NCBI GenBank assembly: GCA_947625195.1
Contig: CANQNK010000005.1
Coordinates: forward strand, 1 to 64,000
DNA: 64,000 nucleotides
Reading direction: 5' to 3'
Source of the DNA: an uncultured Clostridia bacterium
GTDB lineage: Bacteria > Bacillota > Clostridia > Oscillospirales > Ruminococcaceae
Under the pieces are notes generated by a model. The model was not told where the DNA came from and ran no database searches. It was given only the letters and a program-made list of their open reading frames with translations. The stretch's first letter is position 1. Each line of letters opens with the position of its first letter. Positions 56,571 to 64,000 of the stretch are shown piece after piece. A program made the position numbers and the translations under genes.

Positions 56571-57764
56571 TTATTCTCCGAACATTTCCTTTGAAAGCCT
56601 GCCGATCTTCTCGCAGCCAAGCACTATTTCCTCATCGGTCGGCGTTGAAAAATTAAGCCTAAACGACGAGGTCTTTTCGGTCTCACTAACTAAAAACGCC
56701 GTTCCAGGCACGACCGCAACCTTATATTCCTCAACCGCTCTTTTGCAAAATGTCATCATATCGCAGTCATTGGGAAGGGTGCACCAAATAAAAAGCCCGC
56801 CCTGAGGTCTGGTGTATTTCAGCTTTGAAGAAAAGTTCTTTTCTATCTGCGAGAGCATCAAGGAGCACTTGTGTCTGTAAATTTCACGAAGCTTTGATAA
56901 ATGCTTATCCATATCACATTCGTTTAAAAACCTGTCCGCCAGAACCTGCGCCCAGATATTTGTGTGAACGTCTGAAACCTGCTTGCAGACTATCATCTTT
57001 GAAACGATCTCCTTAGGCGCAGAGGTGTACCCCACTCTTATTCCCGGGGCCAGAACCTTTGAAAATGTTCCCGAGTATATAACTCTGCCATACTTATCCA
57101 TACTCTTTATTGAGGGAATATCCTCCCCATCAAATCTTAAATCTCCGTACGGATTATCCTCAAGTATAACGGTGTCGTATTCTTCTGCAAGTCTTAAAAC
57201 CTCAACCCTTTTTTCATAGCTCATTGTAAGCCCCGTAGGATTTTGAAAATTAGGGATAAGATAAATAAGCTTTACCTTCTTTGACTTTAAAACTTCTTCA
57301 AGCTTTTCAAGGTTTATTCCGTCATTAGACAGCTCAACTCCCACAAGGTCTACGTTATAAGACTTAAAAGCATTAAGCGAACCTATAAACGAAGGCGCCT
57401 CACACACAATAGTATCGCTCTCGTCGCACAGGACCTTAGCCGCAAGCTCGTTCGCCTGCTGTGCGCCTGATGTAATTATGAGCTCGTCCCTTTCCCTATC
57501 AAAGCAGCCGTCCTTTTCAAGGCGGGCCTTTAATGTGTTCCTTAGCGGAGTATACCCCTCAGTGATAGAATACTGAAGCGCAAGAATAGGATCGCTTTTG
57601 AAAATCTCTCTTGATATTCTCTCAATTTCATCAACAGGAAAAGCCTCCGGCGCAGGATTTCCCGCCGCAAAAGAAATAACCTTAGGGTCGCTTGTAAACT
57701 TGAGTATCTCTCTTATTGCCGAAGCCTGAAGCCCCGATACCTTTTTTGAAAACTCAAAACTCAT
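56571..57764 (-). CDS. PLP-dependent aminotransferase, class I/II
   Basis: The 397-residue protein resembles the LysN/2-aminoadipate and MocR-like aminotransferase group. It starts with FSKKVSGLQASAIREILKF and FAAGNPAPEAFP, has the PNFQNPTG motif and the PLP-binding lysine in SGTFSKVLAPGIRVGY. Likely substrates are aromatic or branched-chain amino acids or 2-aminoadipate; sequence alone does not decide. The start at 57764 is chosen for AAGGAG and the conserved N-terminus. It precedes the trpS leader on the same strand. Confidence 0.9.
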   Translation of the reverse strand: MSFEFSKKVSGLQASAIREILKFTSDPKVISFAAGNPAPEAFPVDEIERISREIFKSDPILALQYSITEGYTPLRNTLKARLEKDGCFDRERDELIITSGAQQANELAAKVLCDESDTIVCEAPSFIGSLNAFKSYNVDLVGVELSNDGINLEKLEEVLKSKKVKLIYLIPNFQNPTGLTMSYEKRVEVLRLAEEYDTVILEDNPYGDLRFDGEDIPSIKSMDKYGRVIYSGTFSKVLAPGIRVGYTSAPKEIVSKMIVCKQVSDVHTNIWAQVLADRFLNECDMDKHLSKLREIYRHKCSLMLSQIEKNFSSKLKYTRPQGGLFIWCTLPNDCDMMTFCKRAVEEYKVAVVPGTAFLVSETEKTSSFRLNFSTPTDEEIVLGCEKIGRLSKEMFGE

Positions 57765-57816
57765 ATCTTTTTCTCCTTTTACCTTAATATATCTCCGTGC
57801 GCTTATAATCAATGTA

Positions 57817-57845
57817 ATTATACCATAACTTTGTAAGATTTACAA
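57817..57845 (-). promoter_or_regulatory. Promoter of the aminotransferase gene
   Basis: On the minus strand TTGTAA (57840-57845), 17 bases and TATAAT (57817-57822). Confidence 0.75.
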
Positions 57846-57873
57846 TACATTTTTCCTCAATTTAAGGCAAAAG

Positions 57874-57900
57874 AAAAAGCGTCCAGCATTAGACGCTTTT
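57874..57900 (-). terminator. Terminator of the L,D-transpeptidase gene
   Basis: AAAAGCGTC and GACGCTTTT pair around an eight-base loop, with T-rich sequence following on the minus strand. Confidence 0.88.
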
Positions 57901-57906
57901 GAATAT

Positions 57907-59790
57907 TTAATAATACATAATAACAACGGTACCTATCGGTATGTTATTAAAGATATACTGCGCAGAATCCCAAGAAACTCCTACGCAACCGTGAGAGCCC
58001 GCCCATTTGTATCTGTCTCCTCCATATGAGGTATGCCATGTTGCGTCGTGAATTCCTATGCTTCTGACCGAGATATAGTTCCAGAAACTGCACTCTGACT
58101 GATATTGCCCCTCGCTGGTTCTGCCCTCCATCTTTTTATTTTGCTCCTTCATCCAGAGCTGATATATTCCCGGATATGTCATTCTCTCTTTTGTGGGAAG
58201 TCCCGATACAACTCCGCATTCAAAAACCTTTTTGCCGTCTTGATAGTACCAAAGCGTTTGATTGGTAAGGTCAACCTCAACATAGGAGTTTATGCGTGAA
58301 AGGTCGGTTATAACGTCAGCCTCGTCCGACTTGTCGTGCTTTACCTGTCCCATAGTATCGTAATAATATCCGCCGTTGTGATAATAAATTGGCTCAAGCT
58401 TAGTGCTTTCTCCCGACTTAAACGCATCGGCAATAGCCTTTGCCGTTTCATCAGCATCAAGCATATACCCGAAAATTGCGTCCTTTTGCCCGAAATAGTC
58501 GTCCTGGGAGTTTATCTCGATCTCTCCCTGAAGAGTGGACTTAAACCTTCTGGTTTTGTGAAGAGTATCATATTTTTTCCTTAGACCGTCCACCCATTTC
58601 CAAATAATCTCTTCGTTTATGGTATAGCTTCCATCGTCCTTAATGTCAAAAGCATCCTCAATATCATTGTAAGTAAGCTTCTCGGTTGTATAGTCAAAAT
58701 CAAGCTCAACGGTAACATCAAAAATCTTGTTAAGCGCACTTAGTTTGGATTCAAGATCAGACGAGACCACAGACGGCTTTAAATAGCAGTCCTCTTTTTC
58801 AAGGTCTACCTCCTGCGTCTGCGAGTTTACCGCCGCTATTGCAGCTTTTACGGTTTTATCAATATCAACCGCCGTGCCCTCCTTCTCGGACTCAATTTTA
58901 AACTTTCCGTCGCTTCCGCGAACGATTTTGGCGTTGGTGGGCTGCTTTGTTCCAAAGCTTGCGTTAACAACCTGTTCTTTAAGCTTTTCTTCATCATAAG
59001 CTCCCGAAAGATTTACGTTTATTTTGGTATCCTTAAAGAAATTCAAAAAGTACAGATAGTTATTTTCATTGTCAAGCTGTTTTGATACCAGCTCTGAAGT
59101 ATTAAATTCATATCCGAATTTGTCGTAAGGAATTGTAACGGAGGTTCCGTCGTTTTTAAGGAAAACAAGCTTGTTCAAGTGATTTCCATTCATCTCGATC
59201 GTTTGTACAGCCTGCTCTGAGGTCATTCCGGAAACATTCACACCGTTTATGTAGGTGTTTGGCAAAAACTGATCCTTTGTCATTATCAGGCCCGTTACAT
59301 ACGCTCCTGCCAAAAGGATTATCACTATTCCTACTATAAACAGCACGGCGGTCTTTCCCCTGCCGTTTTTACTTTTGATCTTATAATGCTTGTCGGCGCG
59401 GCGTATCGCTTTTTCATCAAGCTCAAACTGAGAGTCTTTAATTGCGGGCTTGCTTTCCTGCGGCTCTTGTTCCGATTTTTGCGAGCTATCGTTTTGCGGC
59501 TGTTCATTCGCTTTGCTTTGATTCTCTGCTGCATCCGGCGAAGCCAGAACTATTCCCAGATCGTCCCCCTTATCGTTATCGATAAGAGAGCTTTTTATCA
59601 TATCCGCGATCTGCTCTTTGCTCTTCGGCTCTGACGACAAGGTACTCTGCGCATCAGAAACGCTTTCCGACGCTTTCTGAGCCGCTTCGTCTTTTTTACC
59701 AAACAATCTCTCTTTTTCCTGCTTATATCTGTTTACCTGAGCGATTATCTCTTCTATATCATCGCCGGTGTCTTTATAACCATCACTCAT
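57907..59790 (-). CDS. L,D-transpeptidase with peptidoglycan-binding domain
   Basis: The 627-residue protein has a long charged, probably disordered cytoplasmic N-terminus (about 1-140), one membrane helix (about 149-171, AVLFIVGIVIILLAGAYVTG), a PG_binding_4-type extracellular region with repeats, and a C-terminal YkuD domain. The catalytic motif is SHGCVGVS with the upstream IGIHDATWH. It forms 3-3 cross-links in peptidoglycan that resist most penicillins. Meso-diaminopimelate from the dapL/dapF genes in this window is the usual acceptor residue. It stands alone with promoter and terminator. Confidence 0.93.
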   Translation of the reverse strand: MSDGYKDTGDDIEEIIAQVNRYKQEKERLFGKKDEAAQKASESVSDAQSTLSSEPKSKEQIADMIKSSLIDNDKGDDLGIVLASPDAAENQSKANEQPQNDSSQKSEQEPQESKPAIKDSQFELDEKAIRRADKHYKIKSKNGRGKTAVLFIVGIVIILLAGAYVTGLIMTKDQFLPNTYINGVNVSGMTSEQAVQTIEMNGNHLNKLVFLKNDGTSVTIPYDKFGYEFNTSELVSKQLDNENNYLYFLNFFKDTKINVNLSGAYDEEKLKEQVVNASFGTKQPTNAKIVRGSDGKFKIESEKEGTAVDIDKTVKAAIAAVNSQTQEVDLEKEDCYLKPSVVSSDLESKLSALNKIFDVTVELDFDYTTEKLTYNDIEDAFDIKDDGSYTINEEIIWKWVDGLRKKYDTLHKTRRFKSTLQGEIEINSQDDYFGQKDAIFGYMLDADETAKAIADAFKSGESTKLEPIYYHNGGYYYDTMGQVKHDKSDEADVITDLSRINSYVEVDLTNQTLWYYQDGKKVFECGVVSGLPTKERMTYPGIYQLWMKEQNKKMEGRTSEGQYQSECSFWNYISVRSIGIHDATWHTSYGGDRYKWAGSHGCVGVSWDSAQYIFNNIPIGTVVIMYY

Positions 59791-59843
59791 CAGGCATTTC
59801 CTTTCCGTTTAGTTGTCCGTTTATTTTATTGCTCTTACACATA

Positions 59844-59872
59844 ATTATACTATATCTTTTTTTATATTTCAA
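59844..59872 (-). promoter_or_regulatory. Promoter of the L,D-transpeptidase gene
   Basis: On the minus strand TTGAAA (59867-59872), 17 bases and TATAAT (59844-59849). Confidence 0.8.
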
Positions 59873-59915
59873 TACAATTTCTATGGATTCTCACATAATT
59901 TTTACTCGTGATTCC

Positions 59916-60419
59916 TTACTTGTTTTGGTAAGCCTTTACGATTTCTCCTGTGTAGAATGTGTGAAAATCTCCCGTCGGATAAATTTCCTTCTTGATGCTT
60001 TCATCAAAAAACTCCGCTTTCGACTGATCCATTGCAAAAAGCTTTCTGCAAACAAGCACCAACGATGCCTGTTCATACATAACAGTGGCGTCGCTGAATT
60101 TTGCGGTTACGCCTTCAACACTGGTTTTATCAACATCTCTTCCGCTGTTAGACCCAAGATAAGCGAGAGTTTTTTTGTACTTATCATCAAAAAACGACAC
60201 GGTGAAATATTCACTTTTATTCAAAAACTCCTTTGTGTATCTCTGCGGTCGAACTACGGTAAGAAATACGGGCTTGTTAAACATAACGCCCATATATCCC
60301 CAGCTTATTGTCATAGAGTTGTAGCCGTTTTCATTTCCCGCCATAAGCAATGCCCAGTCATCGCCTATTTTCTTAAACGGATTTAAGTCTGTTTTTTTAA
60401 TATCAATTTCTGTAAACAT
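59916..60419 (-). CDS. Flavin reductase-like protein
   Basis: The 167-residue protein matches the FMN-binding split-barrel flavoredoxin/flavin reductase group: NSMTISWGYMGVMFNKPVF near residue 35 and an RPQRYTKEFL segment. It probably binds FMN and transfers electrons from a reduced pyridine nucleotide or ferredoxin. GGAGG precedes the ATG. It is separated by 54 bases from the DUF4364 gene upstream and may be the last gene of the aro cluster transcript. Confidence 0.87.
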   Translation of the reverse strand: MFTEIDIKKTDLNPFKKIGDDWALLMAGNENGYNSMTISWGYMGVMFNKPVFLTVVRPQRYTKEFLNKSEYFTVSFFDDKYKKTLAYLGSNSGRDVDKTSVEGVTAKFSDATVMYEQASLVLVCRKLFAMDQSKAEFFDESIKKEIYPTGDFHTFYTGEIVKAYQNK

Positions 60420-60473
60420 AACAGTTCCTCCAATAAAAAGTTTAAAAATACTTATCTAAAACGAAAATTGTGT

Positions 60474-61037
60474 TTACTTCTCCTCATTTTCAATAACAAA
60501 ATCCAAAACCCTTGAATAAAACTCCGAAGGATTTGACAAAATCTTTTCTTTTATAAATTCCGCCGATGCCGTATCGGGAGCAAACAGCGTAAGGTCAATA
60601 AGTGACTCGGAATTATCAGTGCATACAAAATGCACTGACGCACCCCTTTGTTTCTGCTCAATATCGCATTTTACATTTCCCGCCTTAAGACGTGCAAAAA
60701 AACGAAGCCCCGCCGCTAAAATCTTATCCCGAAAACTTTTCGGCACGATTCCCTTGAACTCATCGGCAGACTGCCTTGCGACCTCAGACATCTCCACATA
60801 GCTTTTCCCATCCGACTGATTTACATATAAAAGCTCGTTTTGATAAAGCTCCTCAAGCGCCTCGACAAATAAAAAGTAGTTTATAACTCCGTCCCCGGTT
60901 ACAATTTCTGTAAGCTGATTCTGCGTTACAGGACGATTGATCTGCTTTAAAAAATAGCAAATCAATATCTTTATTGCGTATTTGTCGGTGAGGTTCAACA
61001 TATTTTCCGTTACATATTTTTCAAAGTTCTGATCCAT
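60474..61037 (-). CDS. DUF4364-family protein
   Basis: The 187-residue protein matches the Clostridial DUF4364 family: an N-terminal winged-helix-like part (LTDKYAIKILICYFLKQIN, then VTQNQLTEIVTGDG) and a C-terminal mixed domain. The winged-helix part hints at nucleic acid binding, but no function is established. It starts 12 bases after aroC, so it is probably cotranscribed. AGAGAAG precedes the ATG. Confidence 0.82.
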   Translation of the reverse strand: MDQNFEKYVTENMLNLTDKYAIKILICYFLKQINRPVTQNQLTEIVTGDGVINYFLFVEALEELYQNELLYVNQSDGKSYVEMSEVARQSADEFKGIVPKSFRDKILAAGLRFFARLKAGNVKCDIEQKQRGASVHFVCTDNSESLIDLTLFAPDTASAEFIKEKILSNPSEFYSRVLDFVIENEEK

Positions 61038-61049
61038 AGTCTTCTCTCT

Positions 61050-62144
61050 TTATCTAAAATTCGGATAATCAAGCATATGCCCCAATAGCGCTATGTTTAC
61101 CGCCGCCTCAACACACGGCACCGCACGCGGAACCACGCAGGGGTCGTGTCTGCCCTTTATCTCAAGCGTTTCGTTTTTCATTGCCGAATAATCCACCGTC
61201 TGCTGCGGCCGTGAGATAGACGGCGTTGGCTTAAACGCCACTCTCAGCATTATCGGCATTCCGGAGGATATTCCGCCTAAAATCCCTCCGTGAAAGTTAG
61301 TTCTGGTAACTACGTGACCGTTTTCATCAACGTAAAACTCGTCGTTATTTTCACTGCCGAGCATCTTTGCGCAGTTAAAGCCCGCGCCGAATTCAAGACC
61401 CTTTACTGCGGGAATTCCGAAAATAAGCTGCGCTATTGAATTTTCAAGTCCCTCAAAAATAGGCGAACCCACTCCCGCAGGGACGTTTATCGCAATGCAC
61501 TCAACAATTCCGCCGACAGAATCCTGACACCTTCTCGCCTTGTCGATATCCTCTGTCATACGATCGCCCTTTTTGTCGTCGATAACCGGAAACTCCTTGG
61601 TCTTTATCTTCATAATCTGCTCACGGTTGGTTCTTATAGGGTCAAAGCTCTTATCCTTGATCCCGTGAATCTCCAGAATATGCGCTCCCGTATGTATTCC
61701 GCGGCGCGAAAGGATCTGTCCCGCAACAGCGCCTGCAAAAACCAGCGGAGCGGTAAGTCTTCCCGAAAAATGTCCTCCGCCTCTTGCGTCGTTAAACCCG
61801 CCGTATCTAACCGCACCGGTATAGTCGGCGTGTCCGGGTCTGGCAAGCCTAGAAAGATTAGAATAGTCGTTAGAATGCTGGTCGGTATTCTGAATAAGCG
61901 CACACAGCGGAGTTCCTGTTGTTTTACCGTTGAAAAAGCCCGACATTATCTGGGGCATATCGCTTTCTCTTCTCTGTGTAGAGGTCTTTGACTTTTTAGG
62001 CGCCCTTCTGGACATAAAGTGCATTAGCTCGTTTAAGTCTATATACTCTCCCGCCGGAAGATTGTCTATCACAACTCCGATTGCCGGGCCGTGGCTTTCT
62101 CCGAAAATTGAAATGTTAAAATTATGGTTCCATACTGACGCCAT
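61050..62144 (-). CDS. aroC: Chorismate synthase
   Basis: The 364-residue enzyme makes chorismate from 5-enolpyruvylshikimate 3-phosphate using reduced FMN. Signatures are FGESHGPAIGVVIDNLPAG, RPGHADYTGAVRYG followed by ARGGGHFSGRLTAP, and the C-terminal GRHDPCVVPRAVPC. Length is normal. It follows the NUDIX gene by 22 bases. CGGAGG precedes the ATG. Confidence 0.97.
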   Translation of the reverse strand: MASVWNHNFNISIFGESHGPAIGVVIDNLPAGEYIDLNELMHFMSRRAPKKSKTSTQRRESDMPQIMSGFFNGKTTGTPLCALIQNTDQHSNDYSNLSRLARPGHADYTGAVRYGGFNDARGGGHFSGRLTAPLVFAGAVAGQILSRRGIHTGAHILEIHGIKDKSFDPIRTNREQIMKIKTKEFPVIDDKKGDRMTEDIDKARRCQDSVGGIVECIAINVPAGVGSPIFEGLENSIAQLIFGIPAVKGLEFGAGFNCAKMLGSENNDEFYVDENGHVVTRTNFHGGILGGISSGMPIMLRVAFKPTPSISRPQQTVDYSAMKNETLEIKGRHDPCVVPRAVPCVEAAVNIALLGHMLDYPNFR

Positions 62145-62166
62145 TTTATTTTACCTCCGTATTTTA

Positions 62167-62634
62167 TTATCTTATGCAAAAGCGTTTTCCTGCTGCAAAG
62201 TCATCTATTATATCCTTATGCTGCCTGCAAAAAATCTCCGGCAGCTTATTTGCGTTAAAGTATTTAATATCCAGTGTTTCCTTGCCGTCGATCTTAAGCT
62301 TGCCTGATTTGACGCTTGCGCAAAACGCAACAACTATTACCTGCGCCTTATCTCCGTTTTTATACTCAGCAAAGTATTTTGAATAAACTCCCTGCAAGTA
62401 ATCTATCTCCACGGTAAACCCCGTTTCCTCAAAAACCTCTCTTACCGCGGCTTCTTCAGCCGACTCGGAAAGCTCCATAATGCCGCCGGGCAAGCCCCAT
62501 TTTCCGTTGTTACGCTGCTGCAATAAGATATCTTTGCTTTCATTTTGTATAATACAGCAGGAGGCGACAAGCATAACCTCTCTTTTTCCTACCATATTTC
62601 TAAGATACTTTACATAGTCAGGCACGGCATTCAC
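62167..62634 (-). CDS. NUDIX hydrolase
   Basis: The roughly 155-residue protein has a complete Nudix box, GGIMELSESAEEAAVREV followed by FEETGF, so it should hydrolyse a nucleoside diphosphate derivative. It overlaps the end of aroA. Two GTG starts are possible (62634 and 62625); the second has the better spaced GAGGTG site. Its placement between aroA and aroC is unexpected for shikimate synthesis and may be only transcriptional. Confidence 0.9.
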   Translation of the reverse strand: MNAVPDYVKYLRNMVGKREVMLVASCCIIQNESKDILLQQRNNGKWGLPGGIMELSESAEEAAVREVFEETGFTVEIDYLQGVYSKYFAEYKNGDKAQVIVVAFCASVKSGKLKIDGKETLDIKYFNANKLPEIFCRQHKDIIDDFAAGKRFCIR

Positions 62635-63854
62635 CTCGCCCTGCCGTTCAATTTGTTATACACGTCAAAAAAGTCGGGATACGATTTTCTTACACACTCA
62701 GCGCCCGTGATCGTAAGCACATCCGTGCATTTTATCGCCGCTATCGCCATGCTCATAGCGATCCTGTGGTCGTTAAAGGAATCAACTTTACCGCCCGACA
62801 GGCTTTTTACCCCTTCTATAACCAGACTGTCGTCGTAAGCCTTTACCCTTCCGCCCAGACTGTTTATACACTCTGCAACAGCAGATAAGCGGTCGCTTTC
62901 TTTTATGCGAAGCCTTGCGACATTTTTGATTTCGCTTTTGCCATCTGCGAAAGAAGCCAGCACTGTGAGTATGGGAACAAGGTCGGGTACATCAGAGCAG
63001 TCAAGAGAAAACGGCTTTATCCTCTTTTCTTTTCCGTCACCGACAACACAAGTACTGCATATCTCAGCTATTTTTTTGTCGCCCTGAACGCTCGACTTGT
63101 TAAGACCATTTATTTTAATATCGCTCCCCAGAGCATTTGCAACGTAAAAAAACGCCGCCTGAGAGTAATCTCCCTCTATTGTCTGATTACTTGCCAAAAG
63201 CTGAGTACCATTGATCTCCCAACCGAAGTCAAGCTTCTTTATATCAGCACCGAATCTCTTCAAGCAGTCTGTCGTTATATCGACATAAGGCTTTGACTGC
63301 AAGGGAGAAAGCATTTTTATCCTGCTTTTTCCGTCAGTCAGCGTAAGCGCAAAAATAAGGCCGGTTACAAACTGGCTTGATATGTCTCCCTCAAGCTCAT
63401 ATTCACCGCTGTGAAGCCTGCCGTTTACGGAAAACGGCATTGTGCCGTTGTAATCAAAAACAACTCCTTTTTTGGTAAGCTCTCTTAAATAAGGCGTTAT
63501 CGGCCTCTCAGGAAGCTTTCCCCTACCCGAAAACTCAGCGCTTACACCAAGAGCCGCTGCAATCGGTATTAAAAATCTTAAGGTAGAGCCCGACTCACAG
63601 CAGTCTATCTGTGCGGAGTCTGACGGATTTTCAATTCCGAAAATTATTGCAGAATCGCCGTTGATCTCAATTTTTGCACCTAGGGCTGACATAGCGTTTA
63701 CGGTAGCCTCAATATCCTTTGAACAGCTTACATTTGAAATTACGCTTTTGCCTCTTGCAAGCGCAGCGCAAATGATAAGTCGGTGCGCGACGCTCTTAGA
63801 CGGAGGTACCCGTACCTCACCCGAAAGCAAACGCGGAGTTATAGCAACATCCAT
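62631..63854 (-). CDS. aroA: 3-phosphoshikimate 1-carboxyvinyltransferase (EPSP synthase)
   Basis: The 407-residue enzyme joins phosphoenolpyruvate and shikimate 3-phosphate. Motifs are PPSKSVAHRLIICAALA at the N-terminus, ESGSTLRFLIPIAAALG, GRGKLPERPITPY and DSFNDHRIAMSMAIAA. It is somewhat shorter than the E. coli enzyme (427) but complete. The LIPIAAALG context has Ala where class I glyphosate-sensitive enzymes commonly have GTAMRPL, so inhibitor sensitivity cannot be inferred simply. It lies 15 bases after aroB. Confidence 0.96.
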   Translation of the reverse strand: MDVAITPRLLSGEVRVPPSKSVAHRLIICAALARGKSVISNVSCSKDIEATVNAMSALGAKIEINGDSAIIFGIENPSDSAQIDCCESGSTLRFLIPIAAALGVSAEFSGRGKLPERPITPYLRELTKKGVVFDYNGTMPFSVNGRLHSGEYELEGDISSQFVTGLIFALTLTDGKSRIKMLSPLQSKPYVDITTDCLKRFGADIKKLDFGWEINGTQLLASNQTIEGDYSQAAFFYVANALGSDIKINGLNKSSVQGDKKIAEICSTCVVGDGKEKRIKPFSLDCSDVPDLVPILTVLASFADGKSEIKNVARLRIKESDRLSAVAECINSLGGRVKAYDDSLVIEGVKSLSGGKVDSFNDHRIAMSMAIAAIKCTDVLTITGAECVRKSYPDFFDVYNKLNGRAR

Positions 63855-63869
63855 AAAAACCTCTGTTTT

Positions 63870-64000
63870 CTATTTCATATTAAGTATTATTTTTTCAATT
63901 TCTGATTTGTCAATCGCAACAGCCCAAGCATCGCCGAACTGCTTAACCTTTCCTAATCCGTCCTGAAGGACAAAACGCAGCTTGCCGTCACGCACCTTTT
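63870..64000 (-). CDS. aroB: 3-dehydroquinate synthase, C-terminal fragment
   Basis: The last 42 codons of a minus-strand gene enter from the window edge: KVRDGKLRFVLQDGLGKV, then a tail ending EIEKIILNMK. The KxRDGKLRFVLxDGIG pattern is typical of the C-terminus of AroB, which closes the first ring of the shikimate pathway. The position directly before aroA supports this. Confidence 0.8.
   Translation of the reverse strand, partial: KVRDGKLRFVLQDGLGKVKQFGDAWAVAIDKSEIEKIILNMK

Overview
The window looks like a chromosomal segment of a low-to-mid GC Firmicute of class Clostridia, most likely a Ruminococcus-like member of the Oscillospiraceae. The signs are a type III glutamine synthetase, an archaeal-type split glutamate synthase operon that ends in a glutamine synthetase and an ANTAR regulator, the LL-diaminopimelate aminotransferase route to lysine, a SpoIIP sporulation hydrolase, a DUF4364 protein, a CIRCE operator and GAAC-N4-GTTY LexA boxes. 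The genus is inferred from gene content, not from a marker comparison.

Layout. 1-1822 is a decayed segment: the edge of a cytidine-deaminase-like gene, an inactivated endonuclease/exonuclease/phosphatase gene and an internally deleted IS3-family element. 1823-5470 carries pyrG, a MarR regulator and an SOS-controlled Y-family polymerase on the minus strand. 5657-8003 is a plus-strand degV / formate-nitrite-type transporter / DUF1275 operon. 8135-14607 is a minus-strand carA / carB-dapF fusion / dapL operon. 14619-26320 is a nitrogen assimilation island: a minus-strand operon of five glutamate synthase pieces, a type I glutamine synthetase and an ANTAR RNA-binding regulator, facing a plus-strand type III glutamine synthetase and an Amt-PII fusion. 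The 599-base divergent gap holds both promoters. Both leaders carry a hairpin with the same AAAGGC hexaloop.

26520-36151 contains a CPBP protease and metF, heat-shock htpG under CIRCE, a YjbR-like gene, the ilvB-ilvN-ilvC branched-chain amino acid operon, a small membrane protein and spoIIP. 36474-37613 is a membrane PAP2 phosphatase fused to an M15 peptidase. 37674-40860 is a second decayed accessory island: remnants of TnpV and of a serine recombinase, an in-frame chimera of an aldo-keto reductase and an iron alcohol dehydrogenase, a broken acetyltransferase, and two apparently intact genes (GNAT and nitrilase family).

40866-64000 is again core-like. It holds secA, a strongly promoted small helical protein, a TetR / RND-MMPL transporter / secreted heptad-repeat module, nth, an ABC exporter split around ychF, trpS behind a structured leader, a PLP aminotransferase, an L,D-transpeptidase, a flavin reductase, and an aroB-aroA-nudix-aroC shikimate cluster with a DUF4364 gene. 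No tRNA, rRNA or CRISPR array was seen. The most notable items are the CarB-DapF fusion, the shared hexaloop leaders of the nitrogen operons, the PAP2-M15 fusion, the switch-like trpS leader and the TetR-MMPL-secreted protein module.
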